DNA of 64,000 nucleotides from Methylorubrum salsuginis (GTDB lineage: Bacteria; Pseudomonadota; Alphaproteobacteria; Rhizobiales; Beijerinckiaceae): NCBI RefSeq assembly GCF_900114375.1, contig NZ_FOSV01000002.1, positions 434,001 through 498,000 of the forward strand, written 5' to 3'. The notes under the pieces were generated by a model, which did no database searches, had not been told where the DNA came from, and saw only the letters and a list, made by a program, of their open reading frames with translations. Shown here one piece after another: positions 62,044-64,000 of the stretch. A program made the position numbers and the translations under genes. How positions within the stretch are numbered: position 1 is the first letter of the stretch; the number at the start of each line of letters is the position of its first letter.

Positions 62044-63060
62044 TCACGACACCTTCACCACCAGCTTGCCGAAATTGGCGCCCTTCAGCATGCCGATGAA
62101 GGCGCCCGGAGCGTTCTCCAGACCCTCGACCACGTCCTCGCGCGCCTTGACCCGCCCGGCCTTCAGCCAGCCGCCGACATCGCGCAGGAATGCCTCGTGC
62201 AAATCCGCAAAATCCCAGACGATGAAGCCGCGCAGCGTCAGGCGCTTGGTCAGCACATTGCGCATCAGCAGGCCCGAGCGGTCGGGCCCCGGCGGCAACT
62301 CGCTCATGTTGTAGCCCGAGACGAGGCCGCAGACCGGCACGCGGGCGAAATCGTTGAGAAGTGGCAGCACCGCGTCGAACACCGCCCCGCCGACATTCTC
62401 GAAATAGACGTCGATGCCGTCGGGGCAGGCGCGGGCCAGGGCCTCGGAAAAGTCCGGGGCGCGGTGATCGACCGCCGCGTCGAAGCCGAGCGTCTCGGTC
62501 AGGTAGGCGCATTTCTCGGGCCCGCCCGCGATGCCGACGGCCCGCGCGCCTTTGATCCGGGCGATCTGGCCGACCATCGAGCCGACCGGGCCGGCGGCGG
62601 CGGCGACCACGACGGTCTCGCCGGATTGCGGGCGGCCGATCTCGAGAAGGCCGGCATAGGCCGTCATCCCCGGCATGCCGAGCGCCCCAAGGAAGGCGCT
62701 CGGCGGGCCGTCCGCCGGATCGAGCTTGTGCAGACCGCGTCCATCGGAGACGAGGTAGTCCTGCCAGCCCGCCGGGCTCAGCACGAGATCGCCGACCGCG
62801 AAGGCCGGATTGTGCGAGGCCTCGACGGCGCTGACCGTCTGCCCGACCATCACCTCGCCGATCTCGACCGGCTTGGCGTAGGATTTGGCCGCGCTCATGC
62901 GCCCGCGCATGTAGGGATCGAGCGACAGGAAGCGGGTGCGCAGCAGAACCTCGCCGTCCCGCAGCGCGTTCACGCGGTTCTCTTCCAGGCGGAAATGCTC
63001 CGGCTTCGGCTCGCCATGCGGGCGCGCGGCCAGGACGATCCGGCGGTTGACGACGGTCAT
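62044..63060 (-). CDS. NADP-dependent MDR oxidoreductase (prostaglandin/leukotriene reductase type)
   Basis: The 338-residue zinc-free medium-chain dehydrogenase has LRTRFLSLDPYMRGRMSAAK at the N-terminus, the Rossmann motif VVVAAAAGPVGSMVGQIARI and IDVYFENVGGAVFDAVLPLL. These are usual in the curcumin/prostaglandin reductase-like group that reduces activated alkenes with NADPH. The structural and catalytic zinc Cys are absent, as expected. No partner genes are nearby. The frame upstream of ATG 63060 is shadow of the divergent gene. Confidence 0.87.
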   Translation of the reverse strand: MTVVNRRIVLAARPHGEPKPEHFRLEENRVNALRDGEVLLRTRFLSLDPYMRGRMSAAKSYAKPVEIGEVMVGQTVSAVEASHNPAFAVGDLVLSPAGWQDYLVSDGRGLHKLDPADGPPSAFLGALGMPGMTAYAGLLEIGRPQSGETVVVAAAAGPVGSMVGQIARIKGARAVGIAGGPEKCAYLTETLGFDAAVDHRAPDFSEALARACPDGIDVYFENVGGAVFDAVLPLLNDFARVPVCGLVSGYNMSELPPGPDRSGLLMRNVLTKRLTLRGFIVWDFADLHEAFLRDVGGWLKAGRVKAREDVVEGLENAPGAFIGMLKGANFGKLVVKVS

Positions 63061-63136
63061 GGGCGTCTCCGGGGTCAGAATGGAACTGGGCAGATGGGTC
63101 GGGCGTCGGTCCCGGCAATCGGATGGAAGTTGTACG

Positions 63137-63538
63137 ATGCGGGCGAAGGCTGTGATCGTCGCGCTGGCGATGCTGACGAGGGGAGACGCGGCGATGGCGG
63201 AGGGCCATCCGCTGGAGCCGTATGTCGGGACGGCGCGGGTTCTGGTTCTGGCGGCGCCGGACGGACGTGACGCCCGGCTCGTGGCCCAGCGACAGGCCCT
63301 GGCCTCGGCCCGCGCGGGCTCGGCCGAGCGCGACCTCGTCACCGTCGAGGCAGTGGGGAAGGCCGCGGAGGCGGTCGCGATCCGCAGGAAACTCGGGCTG
63401 CCCGCCGATGCCTTCCGGGCGGTGCTCGTCGGCAAGGATGGTGGAGTCAAGCTCACCGTGTCTGAGCCGATCCCGCCCCAGCGGCTCTTCTCCACCATCG
63501 ACGCCATGCCGATGCGCCGCAACGAGATGCGGCGTTGA
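63137..63538 (+). CDS. Exported DUF4174 family protein
   Basis: The 133-residue protein has a signal peptide (MRAKAVIVALAMLTRGDAAM, cleaved near AMAEGH). A small thioredoxin-like DUF4174 domain contains LEPYVGTARVLVLAAPDGRD, LVAQRQALASARAGSAERDL and LPADAFRAVLVGKDGGVKLT. No cysteines are present, so it is not a redox thioredoxin. Family members are periplasmic and of unknown role. A terminator follows. Confidence 0.82.
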   Translation: MRAKAVIVALAMLTRGDAAMAEGHPLEPYVGTARVLVLAAPDGRDARLVAQRQALASARAGSAERDLVTVEAVGKAAEAVAIRRKLGLPADAFRAVLVGKDGGVKLTVSEPIPPQRLFSTIDAMPMRRNEMRR

Positions 63539-63545
63539 AACGAGA

Positions 63546-63586
63546 AGGGGCCGCTGTGCCAGCGGCCCCTCTCCGATCGTTTTTTT
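63546..63586. terminator. Intrinsic terminator after the DUF4174 gene
   Basis: AGGGGCCGCT (63546-63555), loop GTGCC, AGCGGCCCCT (63561-63570), then seven T at 63580-63586. It lies between convergent genes and can serve both. Confidence 0.88.
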
Positions 63587-63597
63587 GATTTCGGCGC

Positions 63598-64000
63598 TCA
63601 GTAGCAGCGCTCGACCCAGACCCGACGCGGCCCCCAGGGAGTCCAGCGGGTGCGCGGGACGGTGTAGCAGCCGCCGCCGTAATAGGGGTCGTAGCCGACG
63701 GTGGAGTAGCCGTAGGGGCTCCCGTAATATCCGCCGTATCCGCCGCCGTAATAGCCGGCACCGAGGACGGCGCCGGTCGCGAGGCCGAGGCCCAGCCCTA
63801 GGCCGAGACCGCCATAGCCGCGGCGATAGCCGTAACCACGGTAGCCGTAGCCGCCATAGCCGAAGCGGGCCCCGCGGTAGCCGCCGCCATAGCCGCCGTA
63901 GCCGAAGCGCGCCGCCCGGTAACCGCCGAAGCCACCGCCGAAGCGGTGCCCACCGAAGCCGCCGAAGCCGCCGCCGAAGCGGGGGCCGCCGAAGCCGCGA
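63598..64000 (-). CDS. Gly/Tyr-rich exported-type protein, 5' end beyond the window
   Basis: The reverse-strand frame is open from the right edge to the TGA at 63598-63600 and gives at least 133 residues. It starts with GGPRFGGGFGGFGGHRFGGG-like repeats, continues with GYGG/GYRG units, then a short hydrophobic segment GLGLGLGLGLATGAVLGAG, and ends in PRTRWTPWGPRRVWVERCY. Such proteins in Methylobacterium are small secreted, Gly/Tyr-rich proteins of unknown role. The N-terminal signal peptide would lie outside the window. The repeated codons and the edge truncation make this a partial gene. Confidence 0.75.
   Translation of the reverse strand, partial: RGFGGPRFGGGFGGFGGHRFGGGFGGYRAARFGYGGYGGGYRGARFGYGGYGYRGYGYRRGYGGLGLGLGLGLATGAVLGAGYYGGGYGGYYGSPYGYSTVGYDPYYGGGCYTVPRTRWTPWGPRRVWVERCY

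Overview
The window looks like a chromosomal segment of a pink-pigmented facultative methylotroph of the Methylobacterium/Methylorubrum group (Alphaproteobacteria). It is very GC-rich. It carries the Fhc complex, mptG, mtdB, mch and fae of the tetrahydromethanopterin (H4MPT) formaldehyde oxidation pathway, the accessory orf5/orf7 genes, and a lanthanide-uptake-type ABC cluster, in an order I recall from M. extorquens.

Left part, 1-28 kb, mostly housekeeping and accessory genes: a decayed IS3 transposase; a large RTX/VCBS secreted protein; several small proteins, including two tandem 32-residue membrane peptides; a sulfite-oxidase-like molybdoenzyme with its flavin reductase; map; radC; a maltose/nodulation-type acetyltransferase divergent from a TetR regulator; an Anbu peptidase/transglutaminase/alpha-E/ATP-grasp cluster with an MHS transporter inside it; a sirtuin; a CNNM/CorC-type membrane protein; a 1003-residue two-domain glycosyltransferase; an AlgX-like protein; a Deg protease; and a two-component system.

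Centre, 28-48.3 kb, is the C1 core. The leftward operon fhcB-fhcA-fhcD-fhcC encodes the formyltransferase/hydrolase complex. Divergent from it run mptG, mtdB, orf5, mch, orf7 and a CitG-like gene, then fae. Next come a HisA-like protein, an MfnF-like protein, a 66-residue protein, a YVTN propeller, two MxaD-like SRPBCC proteins, and a leftward mfnB-mfnE-DHPS-like-DUF447 operon. Together these make and use the cofactors H4MPT and methylofuran: Fae, MtdB and Mch carry formaldehyde to formyl-H4MPT, and Fhc releases formate.

Right part, 48.3-64 kb: a lutA-lutG-type lanthanide uptake cluster with no TonB receptor or lanmodulin gene next to it; an XRE-cupin regulator divergent from glxB-glxC-glxD (N-methylglutamate/glutamate-synthase-like); a terminator, then a GlnT-type glutamine synthetase; a PL5 alginate-lyase-like protein; ssb; an MDR oxidoreductase; a DUF4174 protein; and a Gly/Tyr-rich protein running off the right edge.

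The most unusual signal is a set of long palindromic GC-rich repeats in the C1 cofactor genes. Two of them appear to lie in frame inside coding sequence, in orf5 and at the N-terminus of mfnE, and a third sits between mch and orf7. This resembles the protein-coding palindromic elements known from Rickettsia.
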